64,000 nt of DNA, from contig CAJNDS010002434.1 of the NCBI GenBank assembly GCA_905221605.1, positions 124,001 through 188,000 on the forward strand, written 5' to 3'. A program made the translations under genes and the position numbers. The stretch is from Symbiodinium natans. Taxonomy: Eukaryota; Sar; Dinophyceae; Suessiales; Symbiodiniaceae. This document shows positions 30,951 through 42,624 of the stretch, piece after piece. Numbering within the stretch: position 1 is the first letter of the stretch; every line of letters starts with the position of its first letter. Below the pieces are notes generated by a model that did not search any database, had not been told where the DNA came from, and worked only from the letters and a program-made list of their open reading frames with translations.

Positions 30951-32477
30951 TTCATTAAGGAGCAAAAGGCCAATGCAAGCAACCTCAACCGGCAGAAAGC
31001 GGCGCTATCTTTTCTGCAGGCAGGTTCGGGCCCGCAGTGACAATCAAAAGGGCCATTAGTGCCTGTGCAGCACCAGGCCTCTCGCTTGGCGCACTTGCCT
31101 GGTGCAGTTTAAGACCCACAAGGCCTTTGCTACTGCGCGTCAAGTGTGAGAGTCAAGGGGCCTGAGAACTCGAAAGCTTGAGGCGCGCACTTGTATTAAG
31201 CGCACTCCATTGTTGCAAGAGTTGATACGCTGCACGGTGGAAGAGACTTACTTAGCAGTGACTTCCTTCATCAGTCAACTTGGTGAATACGTTAAGACTG
31301 TGCGAGTTGTCAGAAGAGCTATTTCCACCCTGCTGCCAATTGCGCAAACGTTGTCGGGGACCTTTTCCTTTAGCAGGTTCTGAATTTCTTTGAAGTTTAG
31401 AGCAGGAGACATTTGTGCCAGTCTGCGCACTGAGCTTTTCAATCGAGTCCAAAGGTCTGACAATCTGCACTTTTGAGAGCATGATCCTTGCGGATCAAGA
31501 CTTGCGGAGTTAGTCAGAGGCGAAGACGAGTGGCTGGATGCAAAGTCAGATGTTTGTTTTACATTGTTGCTTTGGAATTATGACGGCGACGATGAGTGTT
31601 GAGAAAGGGAGTAAGAGAGGTTAGCTTTTCTCGTTGCACCCGCGGCAAGGTACAGTGCCGTTCTTTCACACTGTCACATGACGATTGAGCGATTCGTGCT
31701 TGTAGTCATCTGCCGCTGCAAGAACGGGCTTTTGGATTCGGTTGGGCTGTGCCTTGCTGTTCCACTTTCTGCGGAAGTCTGTTCCCGCTGTTCACTCTGA
31801 CTAGCAATAGTCCGCTGCATTGCTGACGCATCAGAAGGCTCGCTAAAAAAGAGTCTAACGAGGGCCCAGACAAGCGTTGCCGAGCTGCAAAAGCAGTCCA
31901 ATTGATGCATAGGTCATTATCGCGAATGTTCGAAGCTGACTCGCCAGAAAGGCGTGATGATCTGTCTCATGAAGTATTTATTTTTCATCGAAAAAACCCA
32001 TGCTAAAATGGATCCTTAAAAATACATGTATACACATATATATGTGTGTGTAAGTATGTATTTCGTCGTCCCGTCACATACCGTCCCGCGAGCCACGTTT
32101 CGAAGACCTCAGGGTTTGCCGATGTGGCATGAATCCTTCCGCAAGGCAAGAGGAAACGGCAGGGTCAACTACAAGGCCGAGAGCTCAGGCACCTTGAAGT
32201 TGTACACCTCACCACAGTCGCCAAGGCAAGTTGGGGTGCCATGGAAACTTCCTATTGCAAGCGTCCGTGCGCCCCAGGGTGATCAGCCACTGGGGACTTA
32301 CAAGTGAGCAGTGCAGACCAGCCCAGGGCTGCCCATGGTGGCCAGCCAGTGGGGCAGCCGCGAGCCGCAGCCAAGAGCAGCAGGCTCCTGGGGGCTCCCA
32401 GTATGGAAGCCATTGAGTAGCGACAGCTACCGATTCAGATAACCCATGCTGGCAACTCCTCCTCACTAACCCTCCAC
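30951..32477. other. No supported gene
   Basis: Short ORFs only. A TA/TG-rich stretch at 32024-32058 (alternating purine-pyrimidine) is the one notable feature. Confidence 0.45.
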
Positions 32478-34157
32478 TTAGGGATGCCAGTTGGAATGGA
32501 GCCCCCTGTGTGTCGCTTCATTGAGGCTTGAGCTGCATACCACATCGTCCGAATGGCGTCCTGTTTGCCGATATTGCGCTACACCTTCGTCCCGATAAAA
32601 GGGGAAGGTGGCAAGCGCGGCCGCGAGGGCCGAGGGCTCGGACTTCTTGGAAGTGCCATGGTACAACTTGAACCAGAAGCTGTTAAGTTGCTGCTTGGTT
32701 GGATGCTTGGATCTTGCGAGCCCCTTGAGGGCAGCCCAATGAGCAGTAGCATCATACCACGCATTTCTGGAACGTTGGGGTCCGTGCCTATTAGGTGTTG
32801 TGTCGAGCCCTTTCCAATGCTCATCGTCAATGACCGGCAGCCGAAAAGGAGCAGCAACGTCCACTTCTCGCAAGGCCGCAAGGTCAGTAGTTCGCAGTTC
32901 AGAGAAACGCCAATCGTGCACCTGCGCCTCTGGTTCGTCCGCTTCCTCTGCCAGGTCCTCCATCGATGCGGGAGACACAGATTCCGTGCCGGAAGAGACA
33001 CTGTACAAGCGCTTGGGCAGCGCCAATACCAAGAGTTTAAGCCGGAGTTGCCCCCTGCCCATTTTCTTGAGGCCCATCAGGCTCGTCCTAGCATCGGTGG
33101 CCAATCAGAACATTGAGCACTTTTGGTCCGTCTTTAACCTGGAATGGCCAGCGACACCACTGCTCGAATGGCTGTTTTCCTCCGGTGTGCTGCCCTTGAA
33201 AAGCCTACTTGCCTTGCCCCGTGGCGAAACCGCGGGTGTGAACAAGGTCCAAACTTCGCCGGATGCATGCCTGCAAGGCCTCCTGGGACGATAAGCGCGG
33301 CCGGCAAGGAAAGCCACCATGGCCGCTGGCGGCACATTGACCTGAAGGTCAGTTAATTCTGTGGTCGGATTCGGGAAAGCCCACAATGGGCAGTCCGGCC
33401 GTGCGCTCCAGGGGGCCTTTCTAGTGGAACTCAAATGCGGTCGTAGACCTTCAGATAAGATGCCGGGAAAGTCTCAGGCAAATGAAGAAGGGTGTCTGCG
33501 ATTTGTGGCAACGCGCCCGAATCCTGCAGCTGGTGCGGTAAGCCATTTCGCAACTCTTCATAGGTCCTGTATGCACGAAGCTGCTGGCAATGTCGTGAGA
33601 TGATTCGAGTTACGCAGGCTCATGTAGGGTCGAGGCTTGACATTCTTCCCAAAGTGATGTCCTCCCACAGACCAATGTTGTTTTGCCCTGCATTGGGGGG
33701 CGTATTGGCAGAGATGCTGGGATCGCGAGTGGTGCTGGGTTCGCTTGGCCTTCTCGGCTTGGATTTTGGCGGTTCCAGCGGCTCTTGAGAACCGTCGTGA
33801 TCCTGTGCGAGGGGCCAACTTTCCTTGCGGACCTGGGCAATGGACACCTGCCGAGCAGCGATGGGGGCCAAGCCAGGAGGCACAGGGAGATCTGCGACAG
33901 GCTCTGCTGGTCCAGGTGGGTCCTTCGGGGGCTTGGCGCAAGGGACCCAGATGCATCGACGTCCCTCGCTCAGGAGATGCAGTACGTGGTGGCCGGGTTC
34001 TGAGGCTAGGAGGACGACGTACTCCCGGTGGTGGGTCCCTAAAGTTGTCGCTACGGCGGGGAGGGGCCGATGGGGTACAGCCTCCTTCCAACGCCAGATC
34101 GCCTCCATCAGCAGGAGTCGTCACACTAGTTTCCACAGAAGTAGAACAAGCGGCCAA
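32478..34157 (-). pseudogene. Series of minus-strand open frames, possibly one decayed ORF
   Basis: Three consecutive minus-strand frames (34157-33558, 33434-33105, 33104-32478) have protein-like composition. The last (208 codons) is the best and includes SRNAWYDATAHWAALKGLAR and FPFYRDEGVAQYRQTG. No known domain was identified. They lie tail-on to the copia-like element that begins near 34.19 kb on the opposite strand and could be an unrelated insertion. Confidence 0.25.
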
Positions 34158-34189
34158 CTGAGGGTTAGGGGTTCCGAACGCAAGAGGCT

Positions 34190-35130
34190 TGGCGGGTCTG
34201 ATGTGCTTGTTTGGAAGCCACAGAGTGGCGTGGATAACTCAACGTTCGAAGAGTTGCCTGGAGACCAAGTGTTCAAAGGCATGTGTAAGAAGATTGCTAA
34301 CCTGGAGAAGTGCAAGACTGGCAAGATCATTTGGCACTTAGAAGTGCAGAAGATGCGGGAGCAACATCCGAAGATGCGCTTCCCTGCTCGTTGGGTGTGC
34401 ACGGAAGTCTCCAGTTAAGGTACGTAGCCGCATTATCGCCAAAGACATTGCGCACGCCTCAGCTCGAAAGAAGCGCTTTGGCAGCCTAGCAGCCTACACC
34501 AAGTTATGTGCCTTTATGTTGTGGTTCTTGTGATGCTTGCTGTGCACAACCTCAAGGCTGTGGCTTGAACATCAGTCGCTTTCATGCAAAGTCCTCTTAC
34601 CTCAAAGGTTCCGATTGTGCTAAAGCTTCCACTCTCGGTTAGCTTGGGTGGTTCACCCGCTTTCTTGTTGCTGTATGCTGCCTTGAATGGTTTAAGGGAT
34701 GCCTTCCAAGCGTGGCTTCACCTCTTCGCGGACCTCATTCAACCTTAGAGTTGTTCAGTGATGATCGTGAACCATGCCTTTTCTCGGGCTGGCTTGAAGC
34801 TCATGTTGATTGTCCTGGAGGTGGGGCTCTTGTGACGTGAATGACATCCTGATTGTCTTCGATGGTGAGTCCATCGGAAGCGCATTATTAGCAATTCAGC
34901 ATCGTGTGCCAGTGAAGATCACAGGAAGCAGGAAGAGTGCTTCAAGACATGAGTGGTGGGGGGTTCTATAACCTTCATCGGCCGTACCATTCGAAGGTGG
35001 CCAAATTGCAAGTCGAATCTCCTACCAGCAAGCCGCTTACACCTGAGTCACACTCACGATTCCGTCGAGCACTGGGCAAAATCCTGTGGTTGGCACAAAC
35101 GAGACAGGGTTGGGCTCCTGAGCACCAACA
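34190..35130 (+). pseudogene. Ty1/copia-type reverse transcriptase, decayed
   Basis: Pieces of a copia RT can be followed across several frameshifts and stops. They are MRFPARWVCTEVS (~34.37 kb), VRSRIIAKDIAHASAR (~34.42 kb), LNGLRDAFQAWLHLFADLI (~34.69 kb), a degenerate ...DILIVFDGES where the active-site D-D would lie (~34.85 kb) and FRRALGKILWLAQTRQ (~35.07 kb). These follow the order of the family. The reading frame changes at least three times, so no functional enzyme is encoded. Confidence 0.65.
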
Positions 35131-35373
35131 GGCAGCACCCACTCAGGCCACTGAGTCCGGATTGCGAGCTCTTCTGAGATTTCTATTTGAGGATAGGGAT
35201 TCTTCAGTTGCCGTCGCCGGAACTCGATGCACATTTCTTGGCATGTCCCGACCAGCGAACACACCTTCATGTCACTGACGCTTCTTATGCGCCATACCGA
35301 TGCTTGGGGAGAAAGGGGTCTCCTGTGGAGATGTGCTATGCTGGATGTCTGAACTGTTGCAAAAGTTCAGGGA

Positions 35374-35790
35374 GTGGTTTCCTTGTCATCTTGCGAGGCT
35401 GAACTTCATGCTTTGCAGTACATGTGTCAAGAGAGCGTTGGGCTTACTTTACTGCTTGAAAGAGTACTGTCAAGCTTGGATGGAGCCACTGTGACCATCG
35501 CAAGTCAGGCTCATGTTGGCGATTGGATAGAGGATGAGGCGGCGAGTGAATGGGAAGGCATTCGGCTTGTTACTGACTTGATCAGTGACAGTCAAGCTGC
35601 CATCGACCTCCTGAATGGTCAGGACGTCCCGAGGAGGTCCAGGCACGTTGAAATACGCCTTCAGTGGATGAGGTCTAAGATGGCCTCGGGGAAGGTACGC
35701 CTGGAATGGATCAGAGGGACCTTGAAATCTTCACTAAAAACGTCACCACCGCCTTGCTTAACCTGCAGCGAAGTCGATTGGGTTTTGTGA
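35374..35790 (+). pseudogene. Ty1/copia-type RNase H domain
   Basis: SSCEAELHALQ, the catalytic Glu-containing motif, stands near residue 5. SDSQAAIDLLNGQ lies around residue 70, and RRSRHVEIRLQWMR around 85. A W-(I)-R-G-T segment follows, as at the end of copia RNase H. The frame continues past this as junk, while the protein itself seems to continue in the +1 frame from about 35706, indicating one frameshift. Its position after the RT fragments supports one element. Confidence 0.75.
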
Positions 35791-36626
35791 CTGTGCGCGA
35801 TAGTCCAGCAGAGAGCCTGTTTGAGTTGTCGTTGCAGCGTGGCAGGATTGATGTGCGCCAGGAAGCCCATGTTGCACTACTTGAAGCGTGTTGCTCAGTG
35901 GACTCTGAACTTGCGCAGGAGTGTCGTCGACAGAACATTCCGTATGCAGGTGTGGTTCAAAGCATGCAAGAACGTCATGTGTACAACCAGGCTTGTGACG
36001 TGGTGAGGAAGTGGCATGCTTGTGGACGGTGGGTGCACATTCACCTGTCTACCCCTTGCTCGGCAGGATCCCCGCTAAAGAACTTCACGAAGATTTGTGA
36101 GCCTTCGCCTGCTGATGTTGAGTGGGATAGCGTGATGAGGTCGGCAGTGCACTATCTCAGCCTTGGAGACGCATGCTCATTCGAATTACTCAGATATAAC
36201 ACCATATGGACGGGATTTGGGACTCAGAGAACGTTGTCAAAGGCTCGTCTTTTTCACCAGTGTCATGTCCACCTGTGCAGAACCGGCATGAAAGGTCGAT
36301 CAGGTCTTCCCGTTGGAAAACAGTTGCGGTTCATGTCGTCAGATCCCATGTTTGCACGAAAGCTTCACTTGATGTTTGGGACATGCAGCTGTGTGAGACA
36401 TGCTACGTTTGGGGATACGGATTGGCATCGCACAGGGTACTACAACCAAAGGTTGGCGCGAGGTATCATTCAGGCCATGCAATCCTGTTTAAGTTCTTGT
36501 GCATCGTCCTCTTCTGGAAGCGTACATGATTTTAAATCATGTGGCGGATTTTTTTGTCTTGTGTTCTGGTCGTCTCTCGACGTGACTGGCGCTTCAGAGC
36601 ACTGTCTTGTAACCTTGAGTTTTTAG
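35706..36626 (+). CDS. Extra C-terminal domain of the copia-like element (methyltransferase-like motif)
   Basis: Frame of 306 codons. It opens with the normal end of copia pol (EIFTKNVTTALLNLQRSRLGF), so the ATG is not a real start. It continues for about 250 residues that standard copia elements lack: RKWHACGRWVHIHLSTPCSA with GSPLKNF (~115-135), WDSVMRSAVHYLSLGDACSFEL with NTIW (~145-175), GLPVGKQLRFMSSDPMF (~205-220) and DWHRTGYYNQRLARGIIQAM (~245-265). The TPCS motif and FEL...N-x-x-W recall cytosine-methyltransferase-type folds, but the canonical PCQ/ENV set is not complete. I treat this as an unassigned domain. The final ~40 residues are probably random read-through. Confidence 0.6.
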   Translation: MDQRDLEIFTKNVTTALLNLQRSRLGFVTVRDSPAESLFELSLQRGRIDVRQEAHVALLEACCSVDSELAQECRRQNIPYAGVVQSMQERHVYNQACDVVRKWHACGRWVHIHLSTPCSAGSPLKNFTKICEPSPADVEWDSVMRSAVHYLSLGDACSFELLRYNTIWTGFGTQRTLSKARLFHQCHVHLCRTGMKGRSGLPVGKQLRFMSSDPMFARKLHLMFGTCSCVRHATFGDTDWHRTGYYNQRLARGIIQAMQSCLSSCASSSSGSVHDFKSCGGFFCLVFWSSLDVTGASEHCLVTLSF

Positions 36627-36639
36627 TCCTCGCGAAGCC

Positions 36640-36942
36640 ATGGATGAGTTTACGATCTTTTGCGCTGCTATTCTTGTGATGGGAATGCTGCTTGGAGCAT
36701 TTGCCACTACAGTCTGCATTCGACCTTCTATGATTACAGTCAGAGTGGTGACTGAGGATGAAGGTTCCGAGAGGAAGCCGCCAAAGTCTAACTTGGGAAG
36801 ATCAAAGGCTATGCCGAAGGCAAAGGCAAAGAGTGTAGCTGAAGCGGTCAGGGAGCAACCTGATGGGGTCTTCTTTCGGAATCGCCACCTCTATGAGATC
36901 TTTCTGGATGATGATGAGACTGTTAGCTTCCACAGAACATGA
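36640..36942 (+). CDS. Small membrane-anchored ORF downstream of the copia-like pol
   Basis: Frame of 100 codons starting 13 bp after the stop of the preceding ORF. Residues 5-27 form one hydrophobic helix (FCAAILVMGMLLGAFATTVC). A basic Lys/Pro-rich linker (about 47-70, PKAKAKS) and an acidic end follow. The ATG of the next frame overlaps the stop of this one (ATGA at 36939-36942). It is intact, unlike the RT. The layout suggests an accessory protein of the element, perhaps membrane-tethered. Function unknown. Confidence 0.5.
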   Translation: MDEFTIFCAAILVMGMLLGAFATTVCIRPSMITVRVVTEDEGSERKPPKSNLGRSKAMPKAKAKSVAEAVREQPDGVFFRNRHLYEIFLDDDETVSFHRT

Positions 36943-37169
36943 GACTCGACTGTGCAACAAAGCAGTCGAGCAACCCTGACCTTATCAGGAGTGTGCTGCC
37001 ATGTGGAGTTTGCAAAGCCGTTGCAGATTCAGCATCAACAATCTATCTCTCGAAGTATGGTGACAAGTACCATCTCGAGGGGTGCAAGCATGTGCAACAG
37101 AAGAATTCCAGGATCCATGGACTTTGCCCATGTGCAGATTGCTGGATTCGTCCCCGACTGCTTGAGTGA
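36939..37169 (+). CDS. Cys/His-rich tail ORF of the copia-like element
   Basis: Frame of 76 codons overlapping the previous stop. Residues 34-68 contain IYLSKYGDKYHLEGCKH then LCPCADC: H45, C49, H51, C63, C65 and C68. This resembles the small zinc-binding 'Y-T-x-x-G-x-x-Y-H-x-x-x-C ... C-x-x-C' tails found on some nucleases and mobile-element proteins. An upstream CGVC pair (22-25) may add to it. It could be the C-terminus of the preceding ORF separated by one frameshift. Confidence 0.45.
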   Translation: MRLDCATKQSSNPDLIRSVLPCGVCKAVADSASTIYLSKYGDKYHLEGCKHVQQKNSRIHGLCPCADCWIRPRLLE

Positions 37170-37289
37170 TATGCAGGCGTCTGGGATGAGTATGGCTCTT
37201 GGGCAATATAGTGGTTTTTGGTGGCTGCTTTTCGATATGATGTCACAACTACAGCTGTTGTGAAGCAGCGGCCAGCGTGGAGATGATCC

Positions 37290-39115
37290 TCAAATCACCC
37301 CGAAAGGGGGTATGGAGTATTGTCACGACTACTGCGGGATGATTTGGTGCAAGGGAAGATGAACATCTGGAGGCACATTCCTGTATCTCCATTGAGATCT
37401 TCGCTTTACAGAAACACTATGTCGGGCCATATGTGTTGGCGTGGTTTTTCTGTGCTGTGTATGTGATTACACCAACTCTGGCAAACCGTGGGATGTCTTC
37501 GACCATTTTCATGTGCAGTGAGCTGTGGAAGAAGTAACAAGTTCCACCTTAAACCAGAAAACATAAGGAACAGTAGCTAACGAAAATTCAGGAAGATGGA
37601 GACAAGCGACGTATTAGTTGGTGATCTACCGTTGCAGTTGCATTTAAGAGGAATACAATTAACGCAAGAACAGGAAGAGGAGATGGACTGGCTCGAAATT
37701 ACAGGTAAGGACAAATTCAAACGGGTAAATGGGCGGACGAAGTGAATGACCAACTCTTCCGAAATAGAACGGAAGAATGGCCGTAACAATATTAGTAATA
37801 TAACCAGTCTAGATAATAATGAAACCGTGTTAACAGAGTGAACACTTGGTACGTGCATTTGCTGTTTACGTTTTCATCTTAACAATCGCGCATGCGGCTC
37901 ACTTATAGCTTACCTGTGTTGGCTTGTTGGGTTCTAGGGGCGGTTCCTTGTGCATTAACGGCCCTCATTATATGCCCCAATTAAATATTAATGTTGGTAA
38001 TGAAAGCATGCATCATTAGTATGACAATTGTAGGGGCTCTTCATGCGTCGTCCTTTAATGCGGTAACTTGTCAATGGTGGTTTTTCCTGCGTTCATTCGT
38101 CCCTAATTTCACGTTATTATTGTAAGCGTGCACAAGTTTGCATTAAAATGATACTATTAAAGGGGCACGATGAATGAGGCAGTAAAAGCACACATGACAA
38201 GGAGAAACTGCAGTTGATGACAGGACGACATGAACCTAGAATTGAGGTCTTCGTGTTCTCCTTCATGACCCCTTTTTCCCTTATGATCTTCTTTCTTTCG
38301 CTAATTCACAGATCACGCGTTCATTTCATTCACTTGTATTTTTGAGATTAGTTGAAAGAAGATAATCGTGTTCAAGGGGCGCAAAACATGAGAATACAAA
38401 GAGCGCCCCAAAGTTACGTTCATATTTTTTACGTACATGAATTCTAAATTACTTTATACACGTACGAGTATTATTCTCTTCGCATCCTCAATGATAAAAA
38501 AGACATGAAGGTGAAAGAACTGTATTAATGGGGCGCGCAGTGAAAGAACTTATAATATGCACACTGCACACCGTTTACTTCGTTCTCTCACTTATTGTAT
38601 TTCGCGCACTACATTTATTTCGTTTGGAAATACAACTCGTGAGTTCTCTACGTTTATATGATAACAATACGCGCGAATAAGAAAAGCACGACGATCATTT
38701 CGTTCACTTCGTAATTTCATGCGTCTTTCTCTCATTCTTCGTTCATTCCTTATAGATTACTTCGTTTCCTTGTTCACTTCTCCTGTAATATGATATTGGC
38801 GGTTTTTAAAGCAACATTATGGTTGACTCAGAGAACGAAGATACCGCCCGGATGATGGATGTGAGTCAAAAGGGGACACTAAAAGGATGAAAAGTGAAGA
38901 TTCGTTCATGACAGCCCAAATGCTCTTTGTAATACCTTGATCACCAGGAACACGCGTATCATCTGTTCTCTCGTTTTCTTCACTCACTGGAGTATACTGT
39001 AAGTTTACGCACGAACATAATTCAATAAGTGAGTGAAAGAAAATACGAAGAGAACGATGAGAGCACAAACAACCGCTTCTAGGATCTTATTAACTGACCT
39101 GGAAATCGCTCAAAA
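37290..39115. other. AT-rich gene-free segment
   Basis: From about 37550 to 39100 the base composition is clearly AT-richer than the rest of the window, with few G/C runs and many TTCATT and GAAAGAA words. The only ORFs are below 95 codons and unconvincing. No organelle gene was recognised by eye. Confidence 0.55.
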
Positions 39116-39189
39116 GCCCTATGATTGGTTAAGGTTGGATGTCTGGTTTTAACAGGAGTTCTGGCGACCGCCGGTGAGAATGGATTTAG

Positions 39190-39245
39190 GTTTGGGAAGA
39201 GTTCTGAAGGCTTAGGCGGTTTAGGGGTTTAGGGGTTTGGGGCCC
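39190..39245 (+). repeat. Telomere-like GGTTTAGGGG stretch
   Basis: Three to four units of (GG)GGTTTAG, degenerate. A C-rich stretch follows at 39360-39490. Probably an internal telomere-like relic. Confidence 0.5.
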
Positions 39246-39525
39246 CCCAAAGTACCCTAGAGGGTTGAGAGAGTTCGTGTCGTTGGGTGTCGGATTCATA
39301 GTAGCACTCTGAGGAGGCAATCAATTTTTTTCGTAGGATTTTTCAAACCCGAAAGCCAAAACTCCCCCCCGAAACTCCCCAAGACTCCGACCAACCCTCC
39401 CCCAGCACCAAAACCCGAAATGCTGAACAACCCTGAAGCATGTTAGAAACCAAAACCCCTATCAACCGCCCAGCCCCCCCGCCCCCAAACCCTAAATGGC
39501 CTAAAAGGGCCCTAGTGCCCCTCTC

Positions 39526-39556
39526 ATCATTGAGGGCGGAATCATTGAGGGCGGAG
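39526..39556 (+). repeat. 15-bp direct repeat TCATTGAGGGCGGAA
   Basis: Two tandem copies, translating as SLRAE in frame. The core TTGAGGGCGGAGAG recurs singly at 40.20 kb and 54.96 kb, so the word is dispersed in this genome. Confidence 0.6.
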
Positions 39557-39559
39557 TTT

Positions 39560-40320
39560 AAACCCTCAAGACTGAATCCTCATCTACTAATTGTTTACGA
39601 ACCCCCAAACAATAAAAAACAACCTCGATATAGGTCCTAGGCGAAGGAAAGGAAAAAAGGAGACGGTGTTGAAAACCAACAAATCAAGCAGACACAGCAA
39701 CACCTAGTGCCCTTGACCCTAGAATCCCCAATTATTTTTTTGGGGGAATGAGAGTATTGCACATGCACTGCGCATACACATTGTGAATGTCAACACAATG
39801 TTTCCCAGGATCTTTTTCAACAATCAGTCCTGGAAAAAAAACTAACGGGCTCTGCCCAGTCCCGAACTCAGGTCTTAGTAGATTTGGTCTGGATCGGAAG
39901 GAAATGTTCAGACTTTGTTCTTGAGTCTAGATATTGAGGATTCTTTTGTATATTATGGTTCAAAGTTAGCGGCTAGCGTTTGGTTGTGTTTTTTGCAGAG
40001 CTGTGACTTTTGTGTTGTTTATTTGCAAATGTGGGGTCTGGCGGCTGTTTGCCACGAAACGAGAAACGACGGTCTTCCCCTGCAGGGAGCCAGCAAATCC
40101 CCAAAAAAAGAAGCCCTGCAAGCCTCAAAAGCTGGCATGGCGGGTGTTGGACATGTACGGCTTGTGTAGCATCCCACCTGAGAAGGTTCCACCCAAAGGC
40201 TTCTTGAGGGCGGAGAGCTTATGAGCTTGTTTGCCGGAGCGTGGCCAAGCCAACGACGAGCTTGAAATTCTGGCGCTAAATTCACGCACTCCCTGGAATT
40301 TCAGGAGCTGCAAGCCGTAA
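39560..40320. other. No supported gene
   Basis: Short ORFs; nothing recognised. Confidence 0.45.
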
Positions 40321-40339
40321 ATCGGAAACCGAATACGAA

Positions 40340-40480
40340 TATGAGATGTTGGGTGGCAAGAAGATGTTGGGTGGCAAGCCCTAAACTTTAAAAGGAGATG
40401 TGTGGTGCTGGATGGCAAGCCCTAAACCTTAAAAAGAACAAGACATGCTGGGTGGCAGGCCCAAAACCTCAGAAGACTTC
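40340..40480 (+). repeat. ~55-bp degenerate tandem repeat (GCTGGGTGGCAAGCCCTAAA)
   Basis: Four imperfect units carrying GATG(T/C)TGGGTGGCAAGCCCTAAAC, the last two separated by AAAAAGAACAAGA-type spacers. Confidence 0.65.
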
Positions 40481-42185
40481 ATAGGCCAAAAAAAGTCACA
40501 ATTCAGCAAGGTTTTGCTACACCTTCCAGCTGTTCGTCTTGCCACAAAGAATCCCAACTAACCGTGCACCCGTCCCAAGGTTTTCGGCTGCGTCCTTGCG
40601 ACCAGAGTCTTCTTTTCCCTGCCTGGAAGGCGAAGTGTTTGGGAAGGAGAGGAGGTCGAAGACTCCTTCCGGCAGGGTTGCGCTGCAAAGGTCTGAGCCT
40701 GCACGTTGCGCATGTGCATAGTGACAAGGTCGTGATTCACATGTTCCAAGAACACAACAAGCCTTGTGATCGGTGAGCAGCCACGATGGTGACAGCATAC
40801 AGGTAACGTAGGACATGAAATGCAATCTGCAAAGTGCACAACCCCGAAGAGGTGCGGTTTTTGGTGAGGTTTTGTGGCACTTCCTTCTGTTAAGTTCCGA
40901 TCATGAAGTGGACATCGTGCGTCGTCAATTGTCGTTCAAAGTTCCGTGCAAGTTTAAGCTGTGGCGTCTCGCAGCAACCACAGGCCGCCGTAACCCCAAA
41001 CAACTTTTTTGCTCTTTATCGGGCCATGTGTGCTCCTGCTATAAAAATGGGCTTCCTGCTCACCCTTCAGATAACAAACATTGCTGCTCCACGCGCAGCA
41101 CAGCCGTACCAGCATACACATTCATGCCAAGTCTGTCCAGAGAAGGAGGAATCAACTTGTTTGGTAAGTTTCACAAAACAGAGATACCCAAGATAAATTT
41201 GTGCCGGTCGGCTCAAGCACGTCGTATGAGTCCACAAGAACAAATCGGCAAGCCAAGCAGAAGTAACAATACTTGGCGTATGTGCCTGTGCCAGCAAGAC
41301 CCATGTTCTCACCCGCACCGGTGCCAACAATGTCATCGTCTGCAATTTTGCATAAACTACATCAACAAAAACTGAACTTTCCCTAGGCCCTACGCTTTTC
41401 GACATGTTGCTCGAGCCCCAACGCCCCCTCTCACATATTGTAGCTGAAACGCCTAAACCAACACGCCATGGTCAAAGCGTCCACTCACCGCTGGAGTGGT
41501 TGCGATGGTCGTTAAGGCCAGGTGATTCGGGGTACTTCAGGGTCGGGGTCTGCACGGTCCTTCATGTTCTCCGGGCTGTCCGAATCCTGAGAGGACAGTG
41601 AAACCAAGCTGTTTGAACCAGCTTTCACGCTCTTGTGCTGAGATCCGGTACTCGCTAGGGATTTTTAAGTGCTGAATCATTTGTGTGTTTCGGGTGTGCA
41701 GGCCAATGCTTCCAGTGTGTCAGATGGTCGAATCACGGAGGCTGCGAGTTGCGGCTTGCTCTGCCTGAAGTAGCGAAGCAGCAACGAGTTTTGCAAGGAT
41801 GCTCCTGAGGAACATCCTGTGTGGCGAGGCCGCAGCCCAAGTTCGCAGGATCAAACTTAAAACCGTGTCAGGGCCGTTGCTTCTTGGCCACCGTGACACT
41901 GTGTCTGCACATGTTTTTCAGGTACCAAAGTGGTCACTGCCGTTCTTTGTTGAGTGGGTGCCGTTTGTATATTTGTGATTGCGGAGCAGGGGGGTGCCAA
42001 TCTTCCATCGCCACGTCCGCGCTCTCTATGCCGTCTTCCGGGCAATGGCGAGGATTGGCGAGGGCACTGCCACCAAAGAACGGTCGACTTGTTGAGGATC
42101 GCCTGCTAGCTGTTGTCATTCCGAAATTTTCGAAATTACGACAGCACGACGCCTTTCGCTTGTTCTGTTTGGAGGGCCTATTTTT
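40481..42185. other. No supported gene
   Basis: Overlapping short ORFs on both strands, no domain recognised. Confidence 0.45.
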
Positions 42186-42345
42186 TTGGTAATTTTTTTT
42201 TTTTGGTACTTGTTTTTTTTCGTGATCCCCTGGTCTCCTGTCCCCTGGTCCCCTGGTCTGCTGGTCCACTGGTCTGTTGGGCTCCTGGTCTGCGGGTCTG
42301 CTGGTCGCCTGTTCCCCTGGTCTGCTACCCCCCCGCTTTTTCAAG
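42186..42345 (+). repeat. Left arm of a large inverted repeat, (CCCCTGGT)-rich
   Basis: T-runs, GGTACTTG, a T-run, CGTGATCCCCTGGTC, then about ten degenerate CCCCTGGTC/CTGCTGGTC units. The reverse complement of 44875-44965 follows the same order. Confidence 0.7.
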
Positions 42346-42349
42346 CCGT

Positions 42350-42500
42350 GCAATCTGTTTGCAAAGCAGATGAGCGTTAAAAACCCAGCAGGCCACTTTT
42401 TTCAAAGCATATGAACGATTGAAGCCCATGATGCGAGCATCGTGTTTGCAAATGGGGGGGCCCGCTTTTTGTAGCCGTGGAAGCAAATTTCAAAACATAT
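42350..42500 (+). repeat. Partial units of the ~100-bp repeat seen at 43.7-44.7 kb
   Basis: TTCAAAGCATATGAACGATT, then GAAGCCCATGATGCGAGCAT, then GTTTGCAAATGGGGGGG, as in the longer array downstream. Confidence 0.7.
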
Positions 42501-42624
42501 GGGCCCGGTGGGTGATGATGACATCAAAAAACCTGCGGAGGGCTCCTATGTGTTCCAGCAGGAACTGTCATCATGTCCCATGACTGTGGGTTGCCTGTCA
42601 ACGGGAAATACGCTGAGCATTTGC

